DNA from: Parachlamydiales bacterium
GTDB lineage: Bacteria; Chlamydiota; Chlamydiia; Chlamydiales; SM23-39
Assembly (NCBI GenBank): GCA_019694475.1
Contig: JAIBBX010000004.1
Location: forward strand, 186,001 to 250,000
Direction: 5' to 3'
DNA length: 64,000 nucleotides
The position numbers and the translations under genes are program-made. A model generated the notes under the pieces. That model saw only the letters and a program-made list of their open reading frames with translations, made no database searches and was not told the DNA's origin. Of the stretch, positions 1-7,931 are shown one piece after another; positions within the stretch are counted from its first letter, which is position 1, and every line of letters begins with the position of its first letter.

Positions 1-580
1 TCGCATAGGCTCCGCTTCCTGTTGCATTTAATCCCAAACCATTTGTGCTAAGATGTTGGTATTTGCCCGTTGGGAAGGATTCGGCAATCGTGAATTTCAT
101 GCCGGGAAGGTAAAGAGTTTGGCGCAAAATCGGGAATCCAATCGTGGTTCCTAGATCATTAAAACCGCCTCCAGTATGGCCTCCTTGCCAGTTTACAATT
201 GCAGCAGGCCCGAATACAAAATCCATTGTATTTGTGATGCCGATCTGCATCGGAGGGACTACTTGGAGTGAGTAAACGTTGTCTTTTCTTGAAACTACGT
301 GGCGCTCGCTGTCGTAGGCTGCCCATGATCCTGTCACAAACAAATACGGCTGAATGTTTGCATAGCCAGGAGGCATCATCGAAGCAGATGGGGTAACGAG
401 CGGACCGGTATACCAAGGGTTGAACATTTCTTTCGCTTGTTTGTATTTCGCTTCTGCGGCGTCGAGTTCTTTTTGAATTTCTTCAGGCGATTTTTGATCT
501 TGAGACCAAGCAATCATTGGCAAGAGGCCGAGGAATAAAATAAATAAGCGCATGGGAATTTTCTGGGGTTCAATGTTCAT
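1..580 (-). CDS. Secreted/outer-membrane protein, C-terminus outside window
   Basis: A reading frame stays open from an ATG at 580 to the window edge, about 193 codons, so the 3' end of the gene is missing. The N-terminus has a signal peptide (MRLFILFLGLLPMIAWSQ, from an internal ATG at 553), followed by a short charged coiled stretch (KSPEEIQKELDAAEAKYKQ) and then Gly-, Thr- and aromatic-rich sequence (for example NWQGGHTGGGFNDLGTTIGF) that looks like alternating beta strands. I infer an envelope beta-barrel or secreted protein and do not recognise the family. The start is ambiguous: ATG 580 gives a longer N-terminal region and ATG 553 begins exactly at the signal peptide; neither has a strong Shine-Dalgarno sequence. 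Confidence 0.7.
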   Translation of the reverse strand, partial: MNIEPQKIPMRLFILFLGLLPMIAWSQDQKSPEEIQKELDAAEAKYKQAKEMFNPWYTGPLVTPSASMMPPGYANIQPYLFVTGSWAAYDSERHVVSRKDNVYSLQVVPPMQIGITNTMDFVFGPAAIVNWQGGHTGGGFNDLGTTIGFPILRQTLYLPGMKFTIAESFPTGKYQHLSTNGLGLNATGSGAYA

Positions 581-687
581 AGCTTAATTTTTATCTCAAA
601 CAGACAAAAGATTCAATTTTTTTCTGTTTTTCAGAAACCTATTTCTTAATCTATAATCACCGGCAAAAAAATTAAGGATCAAAAAAT

Positions 688-1233
688 ATGTCCTCTACTG
701 CGATTCAGAGAGTTGTTTACCTCATCATCCCCCTCTTAGGGTGAGTGTTGTTGAAGGAAGAGACAGACTTCTGCGGATCTATTCCGTGTTAAAGTGTTGG
801 CAAATGCAATCGAATCTTCAGGAATTAGGAGAGGAATCGGATAATTTTGGCGGCCCTACAGCCGATCATCGCGAAAAGGCGTCAAGTTACTATAACATCG
901 CTCAGAAAACATCTGAAGTAGTTGTTTCAAAGCTCGGATACTGCGGAAGAGAAAATCACGAAAAATTCAACAGTTATCAAATTGTTGCCGCTTACGATCC
1001 TATGGGGAATTTGCAGGGAGTTTCGGTGATGCGGCATGTTGGGAAAAAAGGGGCTGCAGCAAAAAATCATTATTCAGGCTTTGGTAAAAAATCAAATGAT
1101 TGCTTGCGATGAAGATGAATTGCCTGCAACTAAGCTTTATCATGCCGAATATCTTCCTTTTCCAATGCAGGAAAGCTTAAAACAGCCAGAGAAATTTAAG
1201 CCCGTTATAGATGAAAAAGAGATTGATGTTTAG
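688..1233 (+). pseudogene. Frameshifted remnant of a ~180-aa protein
   Basis: A plausible start at 688 (ATG, with AAGGA 10 nt upstream) opens a frame that stops at 740. A second frame carries the protein from about 741 to the 1040s. The first frame then resumes at about 1036 and runs to a stop at 1233. The second crossover lies at a homopolymer-rich stretch (gggaaaaaagggg, about 1040-1052), a typical indel site. The middle part (NSYQIVAAYDPMGNLQGVSV) resembles the central strands of a GNAT acetyltransferase, but the match is weak. It is either a decayed gene or contains sequencing errors. The 3' end overlaps the convergent porin gene by 4 nt. No function is assigned. Confidence 0.4.
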
Positions 1234-2249
1234 AAATCAAGACGAACATCAAATGTTGCTCCTTGGAGCATTAAGTCGTAGTTGTATCTGAAAGTTTCCC
1301 CAGGAAGAAATAGACGCAATTGATTGAACCATTGCTGAGCTTCATACCCAAGTCGCGCAGAAAAATGGCATTGATCATAATGGAAATTCGCATCCCATGC
1401 TAAACCCATGAAAGCTTGTGCAGTGATTGTGCTTCGATTTTGTGAGAGGTGATCGAATGTGACTGTAGGCTCGTCTCCTCCGAAAGAGCTCCTCACATCC
1501 CAGTGACCTGCCATCCAAGCTCCTCCGAAATCGCCAAACAAACTAAAGGAATGAGATTTCCAACTTCCGAATTCCCATCTAGAGTTAACGCCAATGCTGG
1601 GGCCGATTCCTGTAAAATGGTTTTTTGATTTGAACCAAATTTTTTCATCGTCAAAAGATGTGTAATGACCGTTAATATTTTGCCGGATTTCTCCTCCTTT
1701 TAAACCAAAATGTGGTCGAAGAGAAAGGTGAATGCTTACCATGTACCCGCGTCCTAGTTCCCAATCCAGCATATTATATTTGATCGACCAAAGGATATCT
1801 CCGCTGTTCAAGTACGAACCGTTTATGGAGTCCGGCACGGCAAAGAAAGCATTCATTCCGGGATAGAATGCCAATGTTGCCGGTTCTTCCAGTCTTCCGC
1901 TATCTCTTTGTTCTGCACGGAACCAGGTATAATAAAACTGCGTATCCCACTCATCGTGTTTCAATAGATTGTACCCGATGCCTACCTTGAATCCCCATTC
2001 GTAATTGAAATGAACCTTTTTTAAACGGATTAATCCACTGTCTCCTTTATCGAAATTTTCAGCAGCCCATTCGGTTCCTCCTTGCATCGCTTTCCAAAAT
2101 GTAGCGTCGCACCAAACATCCCATTGATTCGAATCGATATTAGGATAAGAAGAGACATTCATCATTCCGCTGTCAATGCGGGAGTCGCAGATACATGCAG
2201 CTGACCCGAAATATAAAAGAAACGCGGCAAGAGATGTTTTCTTAATCAT
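1230..2249 (-). CDS. MOMP-like outer-membrane beta-barrel protein
   Basis: A 339-residue outer-membrane protein with an N-terminal signal peptide, then a mature start near SRIDSGMMN. The body alternates aromatic and small residues and ends in Phe (DVRLDF), as expected of a BAM-inserted porin. Segments such as WGFKVGIGYNLLKHDEWDTQ and the closing strands match the MOMP-like/Legionella-OMP-like family that is expanded in environmental chlamydiae. It is a paralogue of the gene immediately upstream (shared DSGMMN-SSYP-IDSN-WD and HDEWDTQ blocks). The ATG at 2249 has AAGGA five bases upstream and lies 6 nt after the upstream stop codon, so the two porins are probably co-transcribed. Likely role: general porin and structural envelope protein. 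Confidence 0.8.
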   Translation of the reverse strand: MIKKTSLAAFLLYFGSAACICDSRIDSGMMNVSSYPNIDSNQWDVWCDATFWKAMQGGTEWAAENFDKGDSGLIRLKKVHFNYEWGFKVGIGYNLLKHDEWDTQFYYTWFRAEQRDSGRLEEPATLAFYPGMNAFFAVPDSINGSYLNSGDILWSIKYNMLDWELGRGYMVSIHLSLRPHFGLKGGEIRQNINGHYTSFDDEKIWFKSKNHFTGIGPSIGVNSRWEFGSWKSHSFSLFGDFGGAWMAGHWDVRSSFGGDEPTVTFDHLSQNRSTITAQAFMGLAWDANFHYDQCHFSARLGYEAQQWFNQLRLFLPGETFRYNYDLMLQGATFDVRLDF

Positions 2250-2255
2250 AAATCC

Positions 2256-3452
2256 TTAGAAGTCTAAACGGACATCAAAAGTTCCACCTTGCAGAGTCAG
2301 ATCATAGTTGAATCGAATGGTGTCGCCGGGTGGGAGAAACTGAAGTTGATTGAACCAGTGCTGCACTTCGTATCCTAATCGAATAGAGAAATGGCATCTG
2401 TCGTTGTTGAAATTCGTATCCCATCCTAATCCCATAAGCACTTGCAAGTTAAATGCTCCAAGGTTTTGGCTTAGATTGCTAAATTCTTCGGGAGTTCCAT
2501 TTTTTTTATATTTATGAAGAACTTTCCAGTGTCCCCACATCCAGCTACCCCCGAAATCTGCCAAGAGGCTAATAAAATGTTCCTTGGTGCTCTTCAACCC
2601 CCATTTTGTATTTATGCCTCCACTTGGGCCAATCCCCCAAAATTCGTTTTTAGCTAGAAATGGAGTTGAATGATTGCTATATGCGGTGTAGTAACCGTGG
2701 ACATTTTGATAGATCCATCCGCTTTTTGCGCCAATATGTGGGCGCATCGAGAGGTGTTTGCTAACTCGATAACCGCGCCCTAGTTCCCAATCGAACATAT
2801 TGTATTTGATCTTCCAATAGATCTTTCCGGCTCGGAGAGCCGAACCATTAATATCGCTTGGGGTGGTGAAAATCGCTAAAATTCCAGCAGAAGGGGTGTT
2901 TGATTGAGGGAGATCTATGCTAGATTGATGATTTGTATGGAACCAACTGTAAAATAATTGAGTGTCCCATTCGTCATGCTGCATCATATTGTATCCGATG
3001 CCCGCTTTAAATCCCCAATTCCAATTGAAATCGATTCTTCTAAAATTGAAATTTTCTTCTCCTTCCGGCGCTACAGATAATATAGATGCCCATTCGGTGC
3101 CATCTTGTTCAGCTTTCCAGTAAGTGGCGCTCGCTGATAAATCCCATTTATTAGAATCGATCATTGGATAAGAAGATATATTCATCATTCCGCTATCGGT
3201 TCTTTTTTCTATTTGAAGAACTCCTTCCTGAAGGGAAGGAGATTCTCCGCTCTGGTAAGGGGCAGCAAGTTCCTTGCTGCAAATGGACAAATAGCTCGCT
3301 TGACTCGGCCGTGCCACCTCTTCCAACGAGGCGTCGGTGGGAACCCCGGAAGGACCGAGATTGCGCCGAGCTGCCCGTTCAAAACAGGTGGGATCGCTCA
3401 TCAGCGATCCAGCAAGAAAAATGAATGCAAAAAACAAATGCTTTTTTTTCAT
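2256..3452 (-). CDS. MOMP-like outer-membrane protein with N-terminal insertion
   Basis: A 398-residue paralogue of the downstream porin, with signal peptide (MKKKHLFFAFIFLAGSLMS) and C-terminal Phe (DVRLDF). The family similarity begins at RTDSGMMNISSYPMIDSN and continues to the end. Between the signal peptide and that point are about 55 residues absent from the sister gene, encoded by hairpin-rich, GC-richer DNA (about 3221-3410). This insert has porin-unlike composition (ERAARRNLGPSGVPT and following). The protein still reads through in frame, so it would gain a periplasmic or surface N-terminal extension. First gene of the probable porin pair. Confidence 0.8.
   Translation of the reverse strand: MKKKHLFFAFIFLAGSLMSDPTCFERAARRNLGPSGVPTDASLEEVARPSQASYLSICSKELAAPYQSGESPSLQEGVLQIEKRTDSGMMNISSYPMIDSNKWDLSASATYWKAEQDGTEWASILSVAPEGEENFNFRRIDFNWNWGFKAGIGYNMMQHDEWDTQLFYSWFHTNHQSSIDLPQSNTPSAGILAIFTTPSDINGSALRAGKIYWKIKYNMFDWELGRGYRVSKHLSMRPHIGAKSGWIYQNVHGYYTAYSNHSTPFLAKNEFWGIGPSGGINTKWGLKSTKEHFISLLADFGGSWMWGHWKVLHKYKKNGTPEEFSNLSQNLGAFNLQVLMGLGWDTNFNNDRCHFSIRLGYEVQHWFNQLQFLPPGDTIRFNYDLTLQGGTFDVRLDF
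3221..3410. repeat. Hairpin-rich palindromic element inside a porin gene
   Basis: Four separate inverted repeats are packed into 190 bp: ctccttcc/ggaaggag (3221-3228 with 3234-3241), gcagcaag/cttgctgc (3262-3269 with 3273-3280), a nested stem with ctcgg/ccgag (3304-3308 with 3355-3359) enclosing ccacc/ggtgg (3314-3318 with 3336-3340), and ggatcgct/agcgatcc (3391-3398 with 3403-3410). It lies in frame between signal peptide and mature porin sequence. The density of perfect stems and the absence of this stretch from the adjacent paralogue indicate an inserted palindromic element, comparable in concept to Rickettsia palindromic elements. No second copy is seen in this window. Confidence 0.6.
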
Positions 3453-3465
3453 GGGCTCTCGAAGT

Positions 3466-3822
3466 CTATTTTTGAGTAAAATATGTTGCAGTTCCCTCTA
3501 TCCAATCCTTTCTAGGCGGCGAAAAGACATCGATATCGATCGTGTCTTCAAGGGCTTCGAAACGGTGCGGCAGGTTAGGCGGGAAATGAATGACCTCGCC
3601 TGCTTTGACGATCCATTCTTTGCCGCCGCAAAAAACGCGCACTTTTCCTTTGATGATGTAGGTGATTTGTTCGTTCACGTGGTGATGTTCTGGGATGACC
3701 GCGCCTTTTAGCAATTTAAAATAGCAAAGCATCGCGTGCTCGCCATAGACGTAGCGGCGAAAGACTTTGTCATTCATTTGCTCGAATTCCATTTTTTCAA
3801 ATTCATAGAAATGGGGCATCAT
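3466..3822 (-). CDS. Small single-domain cupin protein
   Basis: A 118-residue cupin. The first cupin motif is visible as GAVIPEHHHVNEQITYIIKG (metal ligands His-x-His and Glu) and the second as AGEVIHFPPNLPHRFEA (third His). The fold is a small beta barrel that binds a divalent metal; the substrate cannot be predicted. A longer frame extends upstream to 3975 but overlaps dnaB. The ATG at 3822 has an excellent GGAGGAA five bases upstream and starts 1 nt after the dnaB stop, so this start is preferred and translation is coupled to dnaB. Confidence 0.8.
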   Translation of the reverse strand: MMPHFYEFEKMEFEQMNDKVFRRYVYGEHAMLCYFKLLKGAVIPEHHHVNEQITYIIKGKVRVFCGGKEWIVKAGEVIHFPPNLPHRFEALEDTIDIDVFSPPRKDWIEGTATYFTQK

Positions 3823-3823
3823 A

Positions 3824-5272
3824 CTATTCCTCCGGTGAAAATGCAGAAAAGGCCTCTTTATTGCCCTTTGCCATATCGGCAGCAGAGTGGACGGGCGAAT
3901 AATTGGCAAATTGGCCGATTTCCTTCCTAAAGGCAAGCTGTACATCGCCGACAGGGCCGTGTCTATTCTTAGCAACGATGACTTCCGCCATGCCAGGCTT
4001 GTCGTATTTGTCGTAATAATCGCGTCTGAAAAGCATCATGACGACGTCGGCATCTTGCTCTAAGCTGCCGCTTTCCCTTAGATCGCTCATCATGGGTCTA
4101 TGGCCTTGCCGCTCTTCAACTTTTCTTGAAAGCTGCGCAGCGCATAAAATAGGGACATTGAGTTCGCGCGCTAGGTTTTTAAGCATGCGGGAGATTTCGG
4201 AAATTTCAGTCTGTCTATTTTCCGAAGAGCGATTATTTCCTGATCCGGAAATGAGCTGTAAATAATCGATTACGATGAATCCGACATTATGAGCTTCTTT
4301 CATTCTTCGCGCTCTTGCTCTAATGTCAGTGATTTTTAACCCGGGCTGATCGTCGATCAGCATAGTATGCTTTTGCATCATGTTCACAGCTGCAACGACC
4401 CTTTGGTATTCTGAGCCGCTCAATGAACCCGTTTGGATTTTTTCTGATTCAACCTCGGCTTGAGAGCAAATGACGCGATGCAGAATCTGCGTAGCACTCA
4501 TCTCTAGCGAGAAGATTCCAACAGGGGTATGGTTTTTAAAGCAGATGTTTTCAGCCAAACAGACGGCAAGCGCAGTTTTCCCCATCGCAGGTCTTGCTGC
4601 CAGAATCATCAAGTTGGAGTTATTAAACCCGTTGAGCATTTTATCCAAATCGATGTAATGCGTTGGTATGCCGGTAATTCCTGGCTGATCGGGGCCTCTT
4701 TCTTGATACTTTTGCTGTCTTTCTTGGAGCTCTTTCAAGTAGGGCATTTTGGAATCGGCTTTCAGGCCCGAAATGAGATCCTTAATCGTTACACCGCCGT
4801 GCCGCTGGTTCTCCTGGGATATTTGGAATAGCTGGCTCTGCGCAGCGTCCAAAGCGGCCAAGACATCTGCGGGCTCTTCCAGTGCGGTTTTTTCGATTCC
4901 TTGCGCTGTGACGATCATTCGTCTCAAGACAGATTTTTCGCGTACGAGCTGCACGTATTCTTCAATGAATGCAGAAGTTCCTGCGTATTGCGCAAGAGTC
5001 GTGAGATAGCTGATGCCGCCGATGTTATCGAGCTTGGCTTGCCGCTTCAGCTCTTCTCCGACGATGTGGATATCGGCTGGCTTATCGGCTCTATAAATAC
5101 CTTTCAGCGCCGAAAAAATGGTCTGATGTTCCGTGTAGTAGAAGTCGAAATCTTCTAAGCTGTCGGCCGCGACGTTGAGCGCGTTCACATTGGTCAGCAT
5201 GCATCCGAGAACCATCATTTCAGATTCTTTGGAATTAGGAGGGATTCGCGTTTTCTTGGTGTCTTCAGCCAT
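3824..5272 (-). CDS. dnaB: Replicative DNA helicase DnaB
   Basis: Hexameric 5'-3' helicase that unwinds the replication fork. The 482 residues show the N-terminal DnaB domain (KESEMMVLGCMLTN onward) and the RecA-like C-terminal domain with Walker A (ARPAMGKTAL), Walker B (FIVIDYLQLI) and the conserved QLSRKVEER arginine-finger region. There is no intein. The frame extends to a GTG at 5290, but the ATG at 5272 (MAEDTKK) is the more usual start. It is followed immediately by the cupin gene and diverges from a CPBP protease gene 68 bp away. In Chlamydia, dnaB follows pgsA; here it is elsewhere. Confidence 0.95.
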   Translation of the reverse strand: MAEDTKKTRIPPNSKESEMMVLGCMLTNVNALNVAADSLEDFDFYYTEHQTIFSALKGIYRADKPADIHIVGEELKRQAKLDNIGGISYLTTLAQYAGTSAFIEEYVQLVREKSVLRRMIVTAQGIEKTALEEPADVLAALDAAQSQLFQISQENQRHGGVTIKDLISGLKADSKMPYLKELQERQQKYQERGPDQPGITGIPTHYIDLDKMLNGFNNSNLMILAARPAMGKTALAVCLAENICFKNHTPVGIFSLEMSATQILHRVICSQAEVESEKIQTGSLSGSEYQRVVAAVNMMQKHTMLIDDQPGLKITDIRARARRMKEAHNVGFIVIDYLQLISGSGNNRSSENRQTEISEISRMLKNLARELNVPILCAAQLSRKVEERQGHRPMMSDLRESGSLEQDADVVMMLFRRDYYDKYDKPGMAEVIVAKNRHGPVGDVQLAFRKEIGQFANYSPVHSAADMAKGNKEAFSAFSPEE

Positions 5273-5340
5273 ATGTGTCGAAGATACCACAATTTTGGCT
5301 TGCTAATCAATCGGCTTTTTTCTAGTATTCTCTCCCACTT

Positions 5341-6285
5341 ATGAAGCACATCATTTTTCTTTTCATTTTGACCGCTGCGTTTGCGCAAGAACAAGCCGAG
5401 ATTCAAACTCCTTCAATTACGCAATCTCCGATTGCAAAGCCGGAAATTTTGGTTCTCAAACCGAAAGTAAACCCTGAAACTGCAACATTTTTATCTTCTC
5501 TATTTCCAGGCCTTGGCCACTTTTATCTAGGCGATTCCAAAACCGCAGGCTCTCTAATGGGCGCTGCCAGCATGGAATTGGGAGCTTTGGTTGCGTCCGC
5601 TGTGGAACATCGAAAAGAAGCCGCGATTTTTTCTCTCATAGCTTTAACAAACACCGTTAACTATGGAGTATATGCTGCCTATCGGGATGCAAGAACTATC
5701 AACGGTCAAGAATTCTATCATTATAAAATGCCGATGGAAAGTTTGCCTGAATTAACGACAGCTCCTTTCCGTTGGAGCGTTTTGAAGAAACCGGAAGTAT
5801 GGGGAGGGTGCCTTGGAGCGCTGGCTATCGCTGTTTGCGTAAGTCATTTTGCCTTTCCGTCTGAGGCCCGCATCATGCCAACATCGATCATCGATGATGG
5901 CAAAGTATCGCCATGGTTTCCCATCGCCGCCCTTCCTGTTGGAGTTGGAGAAGAGGCACTTTTTCGCGGAGTGATCCAATCTCGATTTGCCGAAAGCTTG
6001 GGTCCTTGGGGATCTATCGTTGCATCCTCGCTTGTTTTTGGCGCAGCCCATGTTCCAAATGCGTTTCTGCTTCCTCAAGAAGAAAGATGGCGCTATTTTA
6101 GTTTTAGCGTCCCTCTTATTACGGGCATCGGAGCTTATCTTGGATGGCTGACGCAGAAAAACGTCTCTCTAAAAGAAAGCGTTGCAGTCCATACTTGGTA
6201 CGATTTTACCCTTTTTAGCATGGCGGCGATCGCTCAATCGGCAGCAATCGGCTGTCCATCCTTTTCCTATTCATTGCCCTTCTGA
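5341..6285 (+). CDS. CPBP (Abi) family intramembrane glutamic protease
   Basis: A 314-residue membrane protein. It begins with a signal-like segment (MKHIIFLFILTAAFA), followed by a hydrophobic hairpin with FPGLGHFYLGD, as in small TM2-type proteins. The C-terminal half carries the CPBP signature: Glu204-Glu205-x3-Arg209 (GEEALFRG), His237 (FGAAH) and the last motif His284-x3-Asp288 (HTWYDF). These are the catalytic and metal/water-binding positions of the Rce1-like family. Substrate unknown; members process prenylated proteins, peptides or bacteriocin-immunity targets. It is divergent from dnaB and has no strong Shine-Dalgarno sequence. Confidence 0.85.
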   Translation: MKHIIFLFILTAAFAQEQAEIQTPSITQSPIAKPEILVLKPKVNPETATFLSSLFPGLGHFYLGDSKTAGSLMGAASMELGALVASAVEHRKEAAIFSLIALTNTVNYGVYAAYRDARTINGQEFYHYKMPMESLPELTTAPFRWSVLKKPEVWGGCLGALAIAVCVSHFAFPSEARIMPTSIIDDGKVSPWFPIAALPVGVGEEALFRGVIQSRFAESLGPWGSIVASSLVFGAAHVPNAFLLPQEERWRYFSFSVPLITGIGAYLGWLTQKNVSLKESVAVHTWYDFTLFSMAAIAQSAAIGCPSFSYSLPF

Positions 6286-6369
6286 AGAAATTGTCCTTGC
6301 GTAATCTTTAACTTATGTCAATGAAAAATTTGTATTGAAATTATTATCTGTAGCAGCGAAATAAAGGGT

Positions 6370-7410
6370 ATGCAGAAAGATCTAGTTATAGTTACCGGCA
6401 GCTGCGGACGAATCGGAACGCAGATTGTCAAGCGCTTGAGTAAAGATTATACCGTTGTTGGGTTCGATTTACCAAAAGCCTGCGTGGGTGCGGAAGAAAG
6501 CCGGATCCCAGTCGATCTTTCGTCCGATGAAAGCGTGAAATCGGCATTTGAAAAAGTTCGGAGCAAATATGGAAACCGAATTGCATCGGTGATTCATTTG
6601 GCTGCCTACTACAGCTTTAAGGAAAAATTCTCTCCTCTATATGAAAAAGTGACTGTTCGAGGAACAGAAAGACTGCTCAAAGCGATGCAGTCCTTTGAAG
6701 TAGAGCAGTTTTTGTTCACAAGCACGATGCTCGTGCATGCGCCCAGTTTTCCCGGGGTGCAGATCGATGAGAATTGGCCGGTTTGTGCGACGTGGGGATA
6801 TCCGATGTCCAAGGTTGAAACGGAAGAGCTGATTCACGAAAAACGGGGGGTAATTCCAACTGTGATCATGCGCGTGGCTGGCGTTTATGATGATGGCTGC
6901 CATTCTATTCCCATAAGCAATCAGATTCAAAGAATTTACGAAAAGCAGATCGAAGCTAGAGTTTTTTCAGGCGATATCCATCACGGCTCTGCCTTTATCC
7001 ACATGGACGATTTGATCGATGCCCTGGAATTGGCTGTCCGAAAGAGGAAGGCGCTGCCAAAAGAGGTTGTTCTGCTCATCGGAGAATCAAAAACTCTCAG
7101 CTATGATCAAATGCAAAGAGAGATTTCTAAATTGCTTTTCCATAAAGAGTTCAAAACTTTCCGAGTGCCTAAATTGATTGCCAAGTTGGGCGCTTGGGTC
7201 CAATGCCATATGCCATTTGGGCCTGAACCTTTCATCCAGCCCTGGATGATTGACTACGCTGACGATCACTACGAACTCAACATTGATCGAGCGAAAGAGG
7301 TATTGGGATGGTCGCCAAAAAAATCGATCAAAAAAACGCTTCCAAAAATGATCGAAGCGCTGCTCAAAGATCCCGATGATTGGTATAAGGCCAACGGGCT
7401 TCATCGCTAG
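6370..7410 (+). CDS. NAD(P)-dependent epimerase/dehydratase (extended SDR)
   Basis: A 346-residue extended short-chain dehydrogenase. The Rossmann dinucleotide motif is VTGSCGRIGTQIVKRL near the N-terminus. The catalytic Tyr-x3-Lys appears as WGYPMSKVE, with a preceding Ser/Thr pair in FTSTMLVHAP. The C-terminus (RAKEVLGWSPKKSIKKTL) is typical of sugar-nucleotide epimerases and related sterol-dehydrogenase-like enzymes. The substrate cannot be assigned. The ATG at 6370 follows AAAGGG closely. It is a stand-alone gene between the protease and the VirK-like gene on the same strand. Confidence 0.85.
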   Translation: MQKDLVIVTGSCGRIGTQIVKRLSKDYTVVGFDLPKACVGAEESRIPVDLSSDESVKSAFEKVRSKYGNRIASVIHLAAYYSFKEKFSPLYEKVTVRGTERLLKAMQSFEVEQFLFTSTMLVHAPSFPGVQIDENWPVCATWGYPMSKVETEELIHEKRGVIPTVIMRVAGVYDDGCHSIPISNQIQRIYEKQIEARVFSGDIHHGSAFIHMDDLIDALELAVRKRKALPKEVVLLIGESKTLSYDQMQREISKLLFHKEFKTFRVPKLIAKLGAWVQCHMPFGPEPFIQPWMIDYADDHYELNIDRAKEVLGWSPKKSIKKTLPKMIEALLKDPDDWYKANGLHR

Positions 7411-7462
7411 CTTGTTTTGAAAATCAAAGGGTTTTAGACTGATCTCTCCACTTGGAGGGGTT

Positions 7463-7864
7463 ATGAAGAGTCTTGGTTTTGTATTTTTCCTTTCTTGCAG
7501 TTTGTTTGGAGGAACGATCCATTCTTATGCAGAGCTTGCCTCTGCGATTGAAGGCGGGAAAAGGGTCACTATAGTATCGAATTTGCAAAAATGCTCCGGA
7601 AATCCAAAATTTCCTATCGGTTCTTTTGCCCCGAACGCCATGATGATTGTTCCTGGAGCAGAAGAGAAGATTTGCGCTTCCGATTTGCACTTTACCGATT
7701 ATTCGGGCCAGCCCTCTTATGAATACGTTAAATACACGTTTCGGACAAATAATAGCGTTGAAATCCGAACCACAGTCTATAGCCCGGTAGATTTTAAGCA
7801 GCAGGGGACCCATACCGTTTCATGCGCAATTGATCAGGGCGTAGATCTTTTTTTTCAAAATTAG
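7463..7864 (+). CDS. VirK-like secreted protein
   Basis: A 133-residue protein with a signal peptide (MKSLGFVFFLSCSLFGG). The mature part opens with HSYAELASAIEGGKRVTIVSNLQKC, which matches the start of the VirK family (small secreted proteins named from the Agrobacterium virA/G regulon), followed by beta-strand-rich sequence with two more Cys. Function of the family is unknown. A strong GGAGGGG lies 4 bases before the ATG. It lies 68 bp upstream of the lanthipeptide synthetase on the same strand. That DNA contains a possible promoter, so co-transcription is not certain. It does not look like a lanthipeptide precursor: it has a Sec signal and few Ser/Thr-Cys pairings at the C-terminus. Confidence 0.7.
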   Translation: MKSLGFVFFLSCSLFGGTIHSYAELASAIEGGKRVTIVSNLQKCSGNPKFPIGSFAPNAMMIVPGAEEKICASDLHFTDYSGQPSYEYVKYTFRTNNSVEIRTTVYSPVDFKQQGTHTVSCAIDQGVDLFFQN

Positions 7865-7878
7865 AAAATTCTGAAAAA

Positions 7879-7909
7879 AGTGACACAATTCACATAGGTA
7901 AAGTATAGA
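7879..7909 (+). promoter_or_regulatory. Putative promoter with CRP-like palindrome before lanM
   Basis: The sequence AGTGA-N6-TCACA at 7879-7894 matches the CRP/cAMP operator TGTGA-N6-TCACA at every defined position except the first. It overlaps a possible -35 (GTGACA, 7880-7885), followed after 18 bp by TATAGA at 7904-7909. The lanM ATG is 22 nt further on. An operator over the -35 would favour repression rather than activation. Seen in sequence; binding is inference, and no CRP-like regulator gene lies in this window. Confidence 0.35.
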
Positions 7910-7931
7910 GAGTCAAAAAGAGGTTGGATCG

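Noticed and set aside
3164..3479. Overlapping plus-strand ORFs across the porin N-terminus
   Set aside because: They read through the hairpin-rich insert antisense to the porin, lack ribosome sites and resemble no protein; they are shadows.
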